From Prevotella vespertina (GTDB lineage Bacteria > Bacteroidota > Bacteroidia > Bacteroidales > Bacteroidaceae): DNA of 64,000 bases. The DNA lies in the NCBI RefSeq assembly GCF_009728485.1, contig NZ_VVIQ01000010.1, positions 1 through 64,000 of the forward strand, read 5' to 3'. Below are positions 33,365 through 40,543 of the stretch, piece after piece. Under the pieces are notes generated by a model. It saw only the letters and a program-made list of their open reading frames with translations, searched no databases and had not been told where the DNA came from. The number at the start of each line of letters is the position of its first letter. Position 1 is the first letter of the stretch. The translations under genes and the position numbers were made by a program.

Positions 33365-33396
33365 CAAATATACGATTTTAATATGATATTAGCAAA
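33365..33396 (-). promoter_or_regulatory. Promoter of the toxin-antitoxin pair
   Basis: Minus-strand TTTG (33396-33393), 20-bp spacer, TATATTTG (33372-33365). The expected transcription start lies only a few bases before the first ATG. Confidence 0.65.
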
Positions 33397-33420
33397 CATA
33401 TAAAGTAAAAAAACATCCAT

Positions 33421-33454
33421 AAAAAAAAGAGGATTCCTCCGCAGAAGAATCCTC
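33421..33454 (-). terminator. Terminator of the infC-rpmI-rplT operon
   Basis: On the minus strand GAGGATTC / GAATCCTC encloses a 10-nt loop and is followed by eight T. It is about 175 bp after the rplT stop. Confidence 0.85.
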
Positions 33455-33591
33455 ATAATCTTTAGAAGTCACCAACCCCCTACCCAATCCCTGCCTTAGC
33501 AAAGACTTAGAGGTGGACTCTATTCTTTCCCTCCTTGAAAAAGCCAGACAAATAAATAGGAGTAAGCAATAACTCTCCCACTTCAGTATCT

Positions 33592-33627
33592 AGCCCTCCT
33601 CCCTTCGGGAGGAGCTGGAGGTGGGTC
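33592..33627. repeat. Type C hairpin arm after rplT
   Basis: AGCCCTCCTCCCTTCGGGAG, then GAGCTGGAGGTGGGTCTTA, abutting the rplT stop codon. Confidence 0.8.
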
Positions 33628-33972
33628 TTACTTTACCTTGTCAACAATAGCCTTAAAAGCTTCCTGATTGTTAACAGCGAGGTCAGCGAGCACCTTACGG
33701 TTAATCTCGATACCAGCCTTGTGCAATGCACCCATCAACTGGCTGTAGCTCATATCATAAAGACGAGCAGCAGCGTTGATACGCTGAATCCACAATGCGC
33801 GGAAGTTACGCTTCTTGTTACGACGGTCACGATAAGCATAAGTCAAACCCTTCTCATAGGTATTCTTTGCTACCGTCCAAACATTTTTACGGGCACCATA
33901 GTAACCCTTAGTCTGCTTCAGAATTCTTGTTCTCTTTGCTTTTGAAGCAACATGATTGACTGATCTTGGCAT
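33628..33972 (-). CDS. rplT: Ribosomal protein L20
   Basis: 114 residues, the normal length. The sequence follows L20 throughout: [58 protein letters not shown], and a C-terminus ending in VDKVK. L20 binds 23S rRNA early in 50S assembly, and in several bacteria it also represses its own operon. It is the last gene of infC-rpmI-rplT. A type C hairpin abuts its stop and a terminator follows. Confidence 0.98.
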   Translation of the reverse strand: MPRSVNHVASKAKRTRILKQTKGYYGARKNVWTVAKNTYEKGLTYAYRDRRNKKRNFRALWIQRINAAARLYDMSYSQLMGALHKAGIEINRKVLADLAVNNQEAFKAIVDKVK

Positions 33973-34008
33973 AGTTTTTCTTTCCTTTTAATTTGTTTGA
34001 CTAATGAA

Positions 34009-34206
34009 TTAACGAAGTCTGAGCAAGTCGCGTACCTGCTTCAAGTTTGTACCATCCACGAGCGTCTGGTGAACAAGATTTCTCTTCTGTTTCTTTGTCT
34101 TCTTAGTCAGAATGTGACTGTGGTAAGCGTGATGACGTTTAATCTTACCAGTACCGGTGAACGTGAATCTCTTCTTTGCGCCGGAATTTGTCTTCTGTTT
34201 TGGCAT
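34009..34206 (-). CDS. rpmI: Ribosomal protein L35
   Basis: 65 residues with the usual start [20 protein letters not shown] and the basic [20 protein letters not shown] segment. It is part of the 50S subunit. It lies between infC and rplT, 36 bp before rplT. The 113-bp gap to infC contains a foldable stretch that may be a control element. Confidence 0.97.
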   Translation of the reverse strand: MPKQKTNSGAKKRFTFTGTGKIKRHHAYHSHILTKKTKKQKRNLVHQTLVDGTNLKQVRDLLRLR

Positions 34207-34275
34207 TTTTGTAAAATTTAAAATTGTTATTTATATTCATCTGTGGCAACGTATATACCAGGACGTTACGCACAG

Positions 34276-34314
34276 GTTGCCCATGTCGCCCCTCATAACG
34301 AGGAGACACCCAAC
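34276..34314 (-). promoter_or_regulatory. Candidate structured RNA leader between infC and rpmI
   Basis: On the minus strand, outer pairs GTTG/CAAC, middle pairs GTGTC/GACAT and an apical hairpin CCTC-GTTAT-GAGG are co-linear. The site matches where L20 control acts in E. coli (infC-rpmI junction). Function is inferred only. Confidence 0.4.
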
Positions 34315-34319
34315 GGGCG

Positions 34320-35000
34320 TTAGTCAATATTCAGTTTCTTCAATGCGTCAGCACCATTCTTAGCGTTGGCAAACAAACCGCCATCCGCCTTTGGCTCCTC
34401 GCTGACGCCCTCAGCACCTGCCTTCGCACCAGCCTCTGCCTCCTCACGGTCGCGCTTCTGCTGACTCTTCTTGGCAACACCTGCCTTCTTAGGTGCAAGA
34501 TAGAGGAACATCTTCTTGCCTTCGAGTTTCGGAAGCTGCTCTACCTTTGCAAGCTCCTCAAGATCGTTGGCGAAACGAAGCAATAACACCTCGCCCTGCT
34601 CCTTAAACAGAATCGAACGACCACGGAAGAACACGTATGCGCGTACCTTATTACCAGCATTGAGGAACTCCTGCGCATGCTTGAGCTTAAACTTATAGTC
34701 GTGCTCATCCGTCTGAGGACCAAAACGAATCTCCTTCACCTCCTGCTTAACCTGCTTCTGCTTCATCTCCTTCTGATGCTTCTTCTGCTGGTAGAGGAAC
34801 TTAGAATAGTCGATGATACGACAAACCGGTGGCTGTGCGTTAGGAGAAATCTCCACAAGGTCAACTCCCTCTTTCTGAGCTAATTCCAACGCTTTTCGCG
34901 TAGGCATAACCTCAGCTCCATCATCACTTACCACACGTACTTCCCGAACGCGAATCTGCTCGTTCACGCGGTACTTCATTTTCATTTTGTCATTCTTCAT
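34320..35000 (-). CDS. infC: Translation initiation factor IF-3
   Basis: 226 residues, longer than the common ~180 because of an Ala/Glu/Lys-rich tail after residue ~175 ([19 protein letters not shown]), a usual feature in Bacteroidota. The N domain holds [19 protein letters not shown] and [20 protein letters not shown]. The C domain holds [21 protein letters not shown] and FFRGR. IF-3 binds the 30S subunit and proofreads initiator tRNA. Translation starts at an ordinary ATG (35000), not the rare codon used in enterics. The promoter is at 35039-35069. Confidence 0.97.
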   Translation of the reverse strand: MKNDKMKMKYRVNEQIRVREVRVVSDDGAEVMPTRKALELAQKEGVDLVEISPNAQPPVCRIIDYSKFLYQQKKHQKEMKQKQVKQEVKEIRFGPQTDEHDYKFKLKHAQEFLNAGNKVRAYVFFRGRSILFKEQGEVLLLRFANDLEELAKVEQLPKLEGKKMFLYLAPKKAGVAKKSQQKRDREEAEAGAKAGAEGVSEEPKADGGLFANAKNGADALKKLNID

Positions 35001-35038
35001 TCAACTATTTTAATGTGTTTAAATTCGCTAAACGCGTG

Positions 35039-35069
35039 CAAAGTTACTATTTTCCAACCGATTATCCAA
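35039..35069 (-). promoter_or_regulatory. Promoter of infC-rpmI-rplT
   Basis: Minus-strand TTG (35069-35067), 20-bp spacer, TAACTTTG (35046-35039). The leader is about 33 nt. Confidence 0.7.
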
Positions 35070-35099
35070 GCATTTTTACTTATATTTTTTATATAAAAA

Positions 35100-35301
35100 G
35101 GAAAAAGCCCCACCCAACCTCCCCGAAGGGGGAGGAGGAGCCCCACCCAGCCTCTACAGCCCCACCCAACCTCCCCGAAAGGGGAGGAGTGCCTATGCGC
35201 ACACGAGGGGGATTAGGACTCAGGGCTCTTTATCTGATAGTTTTCTGCAAAATACTTGCAAACTTGCCTCCTCCCCTTTCGGGGAGGTCGGGTGGGGCTT
35301 C
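35100..35301. repeat. Cluster of C-rich hairpin arms, type D
   Basis: AGCCCCACCCAACCTCCCCG arms occur at about 35106 and 35159, and the reverse complement (CGGGGAGGTCGGGTGGGGCTT) ends at 35300. The spacer (GTGCCTATGCGCACACGAGG ... CTTGCAAACTTGCCTCC) recurs inverted at 40340-40440. Confidence 0.8.
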
Positions 35302-35305
35302 CTTT

Positions 35306-35398
35306 CTACAAACAGCTCGACATACCCAGCGTTGTAGCAATGGCAGTGAGCACAGAGATAATCACATTAATGATTGTTTTCCATTTTTCGTGTTTCAT
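35306..35398 (-). CDS. Smalltalk protein (30 aa, module 2)
   Basis: A 30-residue peptide with a charged start (MKHEKWK), one hydrophobic helix (TIINVIISVLTAIATTLGM) and the end SSCL. It aligns without gaps, apart from one residue near the start, to the module 1 peptide, sharing the LTAI-TTLG core and the SCL end. It is separated from its HU-like partner by about 410 bp filled with heptamer and 9-mer repeats and a type A element. The function is unknown. Confidence 0.8.
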   Translation of the reverse strand: MKHEKWKTIINVIISVLTAIATTLGMSSCL

Positions 35399-35404
35399 AA
35401 GGCT

Positions 35405-35575
35405 TTTTACTTTGAAAATTGAGGTTTGAACTATTAACTTTGAACTTTGAGGTTTGAAATTTGAACTTTATGATTTCAACTATTAACTTTGAACAATTAC
35501 CGACTACGAATTTCTCTAATTACGCTAATACTTATTGCGATGTAATTCGTGCAATTCGCGTCATTCGTAGTTAAC
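35405..35575. repeat. Heptamer (TTTGAAC) and 9-mer (AATTCGTGC) repeats
   Basis: 35419-35488 repeats 7-bp words (TTTGAAC, ATTAACT). 35495-35575 holds inverted words ACTACGAAT / ATTCGTAGT and 9-bp units TAATTCGTG CAATTCGCG TCATTCGTA. Confidence 0.65.
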
Positions 35576-35734
35576 TTTATGATTTGCGTTTAACCCTTAA
35601 GCTATATCAGTAATCATAATTATGGATTATGAATTCTGAATTATGAATTCTTGATAGTATCTCGCTAATCACCCCCCTCTCTTTTACTTCCCTTCGGTCA
35701 GTGACCGTTGGTTCGGAGAGGGTTTGGGGGAGGG

Positions 35735-35797
35735 GTATCTCGCTAATCACTCCCCTCCCTTTGGGGGAGGGGCAAGGGGGAGGGGCCAGTTGTTGTT
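35735..35797. repeat. Type A element after the HU-like gene
   Basis: GGGGTATCTCGCTAATCAC is followed by TCCCCTCCCTTTGGGGGAGG and GGCCAGTTGTTGTTG. A related half element precedes it at about 35660-35735. Confidence 0.8.
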
Positions 35798-35809
35798 GTT
35801 GCTGGGGCT

Positions 35810-36325
35810 TTACGCATGTCCACCCTCACTCGTAGCCGTAGACTCGCCAGGCTCAGGTCCCGAAGGCGTAGCCCCATTAGCTGGGTGCTTACCCTTCTTA
35901 TTACCCTTCCTGCTATCCTTGAGCGACTGGTCGTACTTATCGTACTCACGCAGGCGCACAGAATGCTTCAAGCGAGCCGTCATCAGCGAACCAGAGGCAC
36001 GAGCACGCAAGTGAGGCTGATAGATATCCCTTGCCGGCGTGAAGTCTGCCAACTTCTCCACACCCTGACTGCGAATGCCTGCCGAGAAGATTGCCAAGTC
36101 AGGGATTTTCACTGCCACTCCCTCCAGCACCAACTCGCGGATGCAAGCCACCATATCGGTCAGCACACCAGCAATAGCACCCTTAGAATAAGGCGTGTTA
36201 TGGGCAGACATATACTCCGCCAACTTCTCCAAATCGTAGGTCTGATCGACCACCGCACGCGCATACCAATATCCCTTACGCTTACTGGTCTTGCGCTTGT
36301 CCTGATAAATTTTGTAATGAATCAT
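35810..36325 (-). CDS. HU/IHF-like DNA-binding protein (module 2)
   Basis: 171 residues, paralogous to 21630-22106 along the first ~125. Shared text includes IHYKIYQDKRKTSKRKGYWY, AHNTPYSKGAIAGVLTDMVA and LAIFSAGIRSQGV. The C-terminal ~45 residues form a Lys/Gly/Ser-rich tail unlike the module 1 tail (DSRKGNKKGKHPANGATPSG). It probably binds or bends DNA, but targets are unknown. It is transcribed away from the cargo arm from the promoter at 36737-36768, with an unusually long leader of about 400 nt holding repeats. Confidence 0.82.
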   Translation of the reverse strand: MIHYKIYQDKRKTSKRKGYWYARAVVDQTYDLEKLAEYMSAHNTPYSKGAIAGVLTDMVACIRELVLEGVAVKIPDLAIFSAGIRSQGVEKLADFTPARDIYQPHLRARASGSLMTARLKHSVRLREYDKYDQSLKDSRKGNKKGKHPANGATPSGPEPGESTATSEGGHA

Positions 36326-36531
36326 AGTATTTTAACTTTGAATGAAATTAATAGAACAACAAACAAGCAGCCCCTCCCCCTCGCCCCTCCCCCCATAGGG
36401 AGGGGAGTAAAACCGTGTTATCCCAGCATTAACGTATGCGGTTACGCTTTTTCTCGTCCCGCCCCATTTAGCAATCACAATTTTTGAATTGCAACCTACT
36501 GATGAAAACGCTGTCCGAATTATTCAGAATT

Positions 36532-36619
36532 AACAAAGAACGCTATACTATAAGTTTGAGAGCACTAATCTTTACGTTTAAGAACGCTTACCTTTGCGCT
36601 TGAGAACTGCTACCATCAC
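36532..36619. repeat. 22-bp-period array (GTTTAAGAACGCTTACCTTTGC type)
   Basis: Four units of exactly 22 bp start at 36532, 36554, 36576 and 36598. Shared positions include AAGAACGCT and a final CTTTrC. Confidence 0.7.
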
Positions 36620-36621
36620 AT

Positions 36622-36690
36622 TAGGGGTATCTCGCTATTCACTCCCCTCCCTCTGGGGGAGGGGCAAGGGGGAGGGGCCAGTTGTTGTTG
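36622..36690. repeat. Type A element in HU leader
   Basis: Near-identical to 35735-35797. With that copy it brackets the HU-like gene as a direct repeat. Confidence 0.8.
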
Positions 36691-36736
36691 GCTTGTTGTT
36701 GTTGGTTGTTGGTTATCTGTTTGTTTTTTCTGTTTG

Positions 36737-36768
36737 CAAAGTTAATCAACAGCAAGAGGGAAAGCAAA
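36737..36768 (-). promoter_or_regulatory. Promoter of the module 2 HU-like gene
   Basis: Minus-strand TTTG (36768-36765), 20-bp spacer, TAACTTTG (36744-36737). Confidence 0.65.
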
Positions 36769-37011
36769 AATACACTGTGTTAAATTTTGCAAAACAACAC
36801 CTAACGCACTATTTTACAACATGTTAAGGAACTACGACCACGTTATAGCGAAAACAATACAAGCAAGCAATGGTAAGCAAAACGCCTCTTTTTTCTAACG
36901 GAATAATCAATCCCCAACTCTCCTACTCTACCCTTTGAAAATTACAAATTACAAATTACAAATTACATTAAGCCCCACGCAGGGTGCGGAGAGGAGGAGG
37001 ATTCCTAATAG

Positions 37012-37055
37012 TTTATTATAATATATAATATAATTATATTATATATTATAATAAA
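37012..37055. repeat. Perfect 44-bp all-A/T palindrome (module 2)
   Basis: Every base pairs with its mirror partner, with the centre between 37033 and 37034. A G-rich stretch (GCAGGGTGCGGAGAGGAGG) lies to the left and AT-rich DNA to the right, as in module 1. Confidence 0.9.
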
Positions 37056-37323
37056 AATTTATAGATAATAATTTATAACTATTTTCTATACTTATCCTTT
37101 CAATCCACGACCTCACTCCCCTCTCTCTATCCTCAAAGAATATCCCGACCAACCTTAATGTAATTTGTAATCTGTAATTATGTAATCGAGAGTGAAAACA
37201 AAAATAGCCGTTATTTTTACCTGCATCATCTTGAATCGCCTTAACCATCAGCAGTTAGAATCTGCCTTGCAGAATTGCCCTTCAAGGACCCCCAAAAAAA
37301 TAAAAAAAAAGAAAAGATGATGC

Positions 37324-37354
37324 TTGCATTTGTACGAAAAATTTTATAACTTTG
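37324..37354 (+). promoter_or_regulatory. Promoter of module 2 cargo genes
   Basis: TTG (37324-37326), 20-bp spacer, TAACTTTG (37347-37354). The leader to the ATG at 37540 is about 180 nt. Confidence 0.6.
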
Positions 37355-37539
37355 TAAGGCCTTATCATAAAACGAAGGCTGAAGACGAAATTTAATCTGC
37401 GCCCTCTTAGCAGCTTTGTTAACCCGCAATAGAAGCATACAGAGAGGTTGGCTCCATAAAAGAGCTGTCGATTCTATAAAAAAAGGAAAGACACAGAGAA
37501 AAGAATAGGCTTCATTAACCTTTAAACAATGTTATTTTA

Positions 37540-38820
37540 ATGAGAGATTTGAACCTCAAAGAAATGATGAATTCAAGGGAGAGCCACCTTATCATGAAGG
37601 CTCTCACTGTAGATGTAGACTATCTGGGTGACTATGGCACTCGGAGGAATAGCACAATCGATATTATCAGTCGTATTAATAGCGGCGATACCAGCCTCAT
37701 AAATGAAAGTTGGCAAAAACTGACTGGAGAATTCGACCTTGACAAGATTAAAAAGATTATCGACGGAATAGAGGATGAGAGGGTGCTTAATGCTATCGTG
37801 GGAATAATAAAATCTGAATACTCACGACTATTAAAACAGGGCAAGATAAAAGCAATTTTCAGAAAAAAAGAAATATTTGTAGATTGGAATTGTATTGCAG
37901 TCGATGCAGGTTTGGAGGAGCATATCGACGACTTCATAACACAATGGAAGGAAATTAAAAACGTATTACAGAAGGAAAAAGAGGAACGCGAAAAGGCTGC
38001 ATCTATTTTTAATATTTTCTGCGGAGAGAAAGACTGTCACGAGTCTTTTGTGCCTTATTCGCCAACCTTTCTGCCACAAGACAAGGAACTCAATGGACAG
38101 AAAGGGGGATTATGGGTTGAAAACATCGTAGAGAAAACTATAAGTGAGGAACAACAGACCACTATCGCACAGCTGAGAGAGAAAGCCGACAAGCTTAAAC
38201 AATCTAATACCCTACTTAAAAAGCAAATAAAAAACCTAAAGAAAAAGGACGCTCAAATGCTGAAGGAGAACAAGAAACACCTGCAGGAAATTGAGAACCT
38301 AAAGAAAATCAATAGCACACAGGAGGAGGAAATAACACAGCTTCGGCAGGAGATTACTGACACCATCTACACTCCACAGATAGAATATGAAATGTCGGAG
38401 GAGGAGAAGGAAGAGTACGCAAAATTTTTCGATGATGCCGTCTACGAACAAGTTTTCTTTGACGATAATCTTCAGAAAATTAGCGAGCTGGAGGATAAAA
38501 ACAAAGAGTTGGAGGCTAACATGCAAAAGATAATAGAGGAGCAGGGGCAGAAATACGTCAGTATTGATGTGCTAATAAAGGGGCTGGACGACATCCCCGA
38601 CACGAAGGAGAAACTATCTCTCATAGAGAAGCTTGGCATCTATGTCTTAGGAGATACGCCTTGTGCAAAGAGAATCCTCTCCCTTGCAAGAGAAATCAAT
38701 AGGAATCTCAAGGAAATCCAAGCACGACAAGGACAAACCAATATAACAGCCAACCAGCTTGTAATGGGCAACGGAACACAGAATATTACTAACGCCAATA
38801 TGGCACCAAGAGCGGAATAA
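37540..38820 (+). CDS. Module 2 cargo protein 1: coiled-coil protein with C-terminal G-x-x-T-Q motif
   Basis: 426 residues, no signal peptide. An N-terminal helical domain (about 1-145; LGDYGTRRNSTIDIISRINSG) is followed by a long Lys/Glu coiled coil (about 200-345; AQLREKADKLKQSNTLLKKQ). A short helical region comes next, then a flexible tail carrying NQLVMGNGTQNI at about 405-416. The same motif occurs twice at the N-terminus of the next protein. The family is not recognised. By analogy with amyloid/RHIM-type pairs, the tail could recruit the partner (inference). The gene stops 3 bp before the partner's ATG, so the two are translated together. Confidence 0.7.
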   Translation: MRDLNLKEMMNSRESHLIMKALTVDVDYLGDYGTRRNSTIDIISRINSGDTSLINESWQKLTGEFDLDKIKKIIDGIEDERVLNAIVGIIKSEYSRLLKQGKIKAIFRKKEIFVDWNCIAVDAGLEEHIDDFITQWKEIKNVLQKEKEEREKAASIFNIFCGEKDCHESFVPYSPTFLPQDKELNGQKGGLWVENIVEKTISEEQQTTIAQLREKADKLKQSNTLLKKQIKNLKKKDAQMLKENKKHLQEIENLKKINSTQEEEITQLRQEITDTIYTPQIEYEMSEEEKEEYAKFFDDAVYEQVFFDDNLQKISELEDKNKELEANMQKIIEEQGQKYVSIDVLIKGLDDIPDTKEKLSLIEKLGIYVLGDTPCAKRILSLAREINRNLKEIQARQGQTNITANQLVMGNGTQNITNANMAPRAE

Positions 38821-38823
38821 TAT

Positions 38824-39342
38824 ATGAACAACGAGCATAAAGAGGCTTTGCAGCAGCTGTTGCAGGGGGCTAACGTGAATATTCATCAGTTAGTCGTTGG
38901 CGACAGCACACAGACAATTGAAAACCTTATCATGGGCGATTGTACGCAGAACTACTACGGCAGCAGCCACGATGAGCCACGCCTTGCTCCTGACGATGAG
39001 GAGATAAAGCAGGCGCTGACGGAACTTCTCGAAGCCAAGACTGACGAGGGCAAGCCGCTGATGAAGACGCAAACGCAGTGGTATGCTGTCTATAGAGTGC
39101 TCTATGAATACTGCAACTATCCTAAGAAGATGACCGATTTTGAAAGGGACATTAACAACAGAATGGGCTTCAAGGAGGCGGAGCCTGCCTGCAGTTACCA
39201 ATCTTTCAAGAAGGTGCCTACCGACCTGACTGACCTCTCTGTTAAGGTGAGCAAGTGGGAGGCTCTCAAGAAGAAGACTCCCGCCTACGAACAGCAATGT
39301 ATGGTTGCTGAATTCCTACTGAAAAGGCTAAATCTGACGTAG
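38824..39342 (+). CDS. Module 2 cargo protein 2: small protein with N-terminal G-x-x-T-Q motifs
   Basis: 172 residues. The N-terminus has two copies of the shared motif, HQLVVGDSTQTI (21-32) and NLIMGDCTQNYYG (35-46), following a short helix. The remainder is helical (EIKQALTELLEAKTDEG; TQWYAVYRVLYEYCNYPKKM) and ends in LLKRLNL. No enzyme motif is seen, so its role in the pair is not known. A strong terminator at 39382-39416 ends the cargo unit. Confidence 0.7.
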   Translation: MNNEHKEALQQLLQGANVNIHQLVVGDSTQTIENLIMGDCTQNYYGSSHDEPRLAPDDEEIKQALTELLEAKTDEGKPLMKTQTQWYAVYRVLYEYCNYPKKMTDFERDINNRMGFKEAEPACSYQSFKKVPTDLTDLSVKVSKWEALKKKTPAYEQQCMVAEFLLKRLNLT

Positions 39343-39381
39343 GTTTATTCCCCTTTCAGTTCCCTTTTTCCCAATACTATT

Positions 39382-39416
39382 CCCCTTGTACGTTTTTTCG
39401 TGCAAGGGGATTTTTT
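39382..39416 (+). terminator. Terminator of module 2 cargo genes
   Basis: CCCCTTGTACG pairs with CGTGCAAGGGG around a TTTTTT loop. ATTTTTT follows. Confidence 0.88.
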
Positions 39417-39422
39417 ATGCCC

Positions 39423-39430
39423 TATCTTTG
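39423..39430 (+). promoter_or_regulatory. -7 box TATCTTTG starting the module 2 VirE arm
   Basis: Directly after the cargo terminator and about 70 bp before the DUF3127 ATG. It shows that cargo and VirE arms are separate transcripts. Confidence 0.6.
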
Positions 39431-39498
39431 CATCAGCTAACGAAAGGAAGCCCCGTGGCAATGTCGCTACGCACTATCCTCGGTAAGCAAAAATTATT

Positions 39499-39786
39499 AT
39501 GCAAGATTTAGAAAATATCGTTTTCAAGGTGAAGGCTTTACAGCCAGTAGTAAAAGGAATCAGCCAGCGTGACGGACAAGCTTGGCAACGTCGTGACGTA
39601 GTGCTGGAGGCAGAAGAGAATGTTGTCTACCCTGACGCATTAGTAGCCACGCTGCACGGCAGTATGATTGAGAAGTTTACCCTCCAAGAGGGCGACCGCC
39701 TAAAGGTGAGCCTGCATTATGGCGTCCGTCAGTGGCAAGACCGCTGGTTCAACGACATCCGTATCATCAAGTTTGAGAGGGTATAG
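39499..39786 (+). CDS. DUF3127-like OB-fold protein
   Basis: 95 residues. The pattern matches DUF3127: GISQRDGQAWQRRDVVLEAE, then YPDALVATLHG, then LQEGDRLKVSLHYGVRQWQD and RWFNDIRIIKFE. DUF3127 proteins are small OB-like folds thought to resemble single-stranded-DNA-binding proteins, though none is well characterised. Module 1 has no equivalent copy. Placed before a VirE/primase-like gene, it suggests DNA handling by this arm. Confidence 0.75.
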   Translation: MQDLENIVFKVKALQPVVKGISQRDGQAWQRRDVVLEAEENVVYPDALVATLHGSMIEKFTLQEGDRLKVSLHYGVRQWQDRWFNDIRIIKFERV

Positions 39787-39907
39787 CCATCGGGAGGAAT
39801 AAAAAAAAGAAATAATCATCTGAGTGAAGTGAGCTGAAGGAAAGTCTCCGGAGAGTAAACGTGGCCACGTTTTCAGACGCTTCTTCCTCACTTAACGAAG
39901 AAGAAAA

Positions 39908-40309
39908 ATGAAGAAAAATATTGAAACTAACGCAGCTTTTATCGAGAACATTAACGAAGTATTTTATGACAATATCTGTATGGACACACAGACTCGCTTC
40001 CATACCGACGGCCATATCCAGTTCAAGCCCTGCCCATGGGAGAGGTCTGTTGTCGTGGCTGGTAGCGAGAAGAAATTCCAAGCATCGGTCAGTGTGCGCG
40101 AAGATGGTGAGACGCTTATCCGTCCTTATCGCAAGGGTACGGGTAGCCGCTATGAGAAACTCTTTGAGATTCCTTACGCTTGTGTCAAACAGACTTCTCA
40201 CGACCTTATCGTCAATATCCGATTGCCCCGAAAACTCGGCATACGTCGCATCGTCACAATGATGAGCGAGATATTTGTTGCCGTAACAGCGTTCGTAGGG
40301 GGGATGTAA
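39908..40309 (+). CDS. Uncharacterised 133-aa protein of module 2
   Basis: 133 residues. An N-terminal segment (NIETNAAFIENINEVFYDNI) is followed by a beta-rich middle (HTDGHIQFKPCPWERSVVVAG; FQASVSVREDGETLIRPYRKG). The hydrophobic end (VTMMSEIFVAVTAFVGGM) could be a terminal helix in or on a membrane. The family is not recognised. It lies between the DUF3127 gene and the VirE-like gene in the same orientation. A cluster of type D and B hairpin arms follows its stop. Confidence 0.65.
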   Translation: MKKNIETNAAFIENINEVFYDNICMDTQTRFHTDGHIQFKPCPWERSVVVAGSEKKFQASVSVREDGETLIRPYRKGTGSRYEKLFEIPYACVKQTSHDLIVNIRLPRKLGIRRIVTMMSEIFVAVTAFVGGM

Positions 40310-40520
40310 AGCCCCACCCGACCTCCCCGAAAGGGGAGGAGGCAAGTTTGCAAGTATTTTGCAGAAAACTATCAGAGAAAGAGCCCTGACTCCTTATCCC
40401 TCGTGTGCGCATAGGCACTCTCCCCCCTTCGGGGGAGCTGGAGGGGGCTTCTCTCCCCTCCCTTCGGAGGGTTTGGGGGGCTTCTCTCCTCCCCTTTCGG
40501 GGAGGTCGGGTGGGGCTTCT
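40308..40520. repeat. Cluster of C-rich hairpin arms before VirE
   Basis: A type D arm (AGCCCCACCCGACCTCCCCG) at 40311 and its reverse complement ending at 40519 enclose a B-like hairpin (CTCCCCCCTTCGGGGGAG). A stretch matching the 35200-35275 spacer in inverted order is also present. Confidence 0.8.
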
Positions 40521-40543
40521 TATTAATACAAAATTAAAAAACT

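Larger units (their letters stand above)
36326..37539. other. Inter-arm region of module 2 (repeats, no gene)
   Basis: About 1.2 kb. It holds type A elements (36369-36409 and 36622-36690), a 22-bp-period array (36532-36619), divergent promoters (36737-36768 minus, 37324-37354 plus), AAATTAC heptamers (36940-36966) and the 44-bp A/T palindrome. No credible gene is present. Confidence 0.75.

Noticed and set aside
35816..36487. 223-codon open frame opposite the module 2 HU-like gene
   Set aside because: It is the antisense shadow of a well-supported HU-like gene; low-complexity Arg/Leu/Ile content supports this.
37241..37438. 65-codon minus-strand frame in the module 2 inter-arm region
   Set aside because: It lies antisense to the cargo promoter and leader and has no recognisable domain.
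39382..39416. Attachment-site repeat
   Set aside because: It is a textbook intrinsic terminator followed by a promoter, with no second copy.
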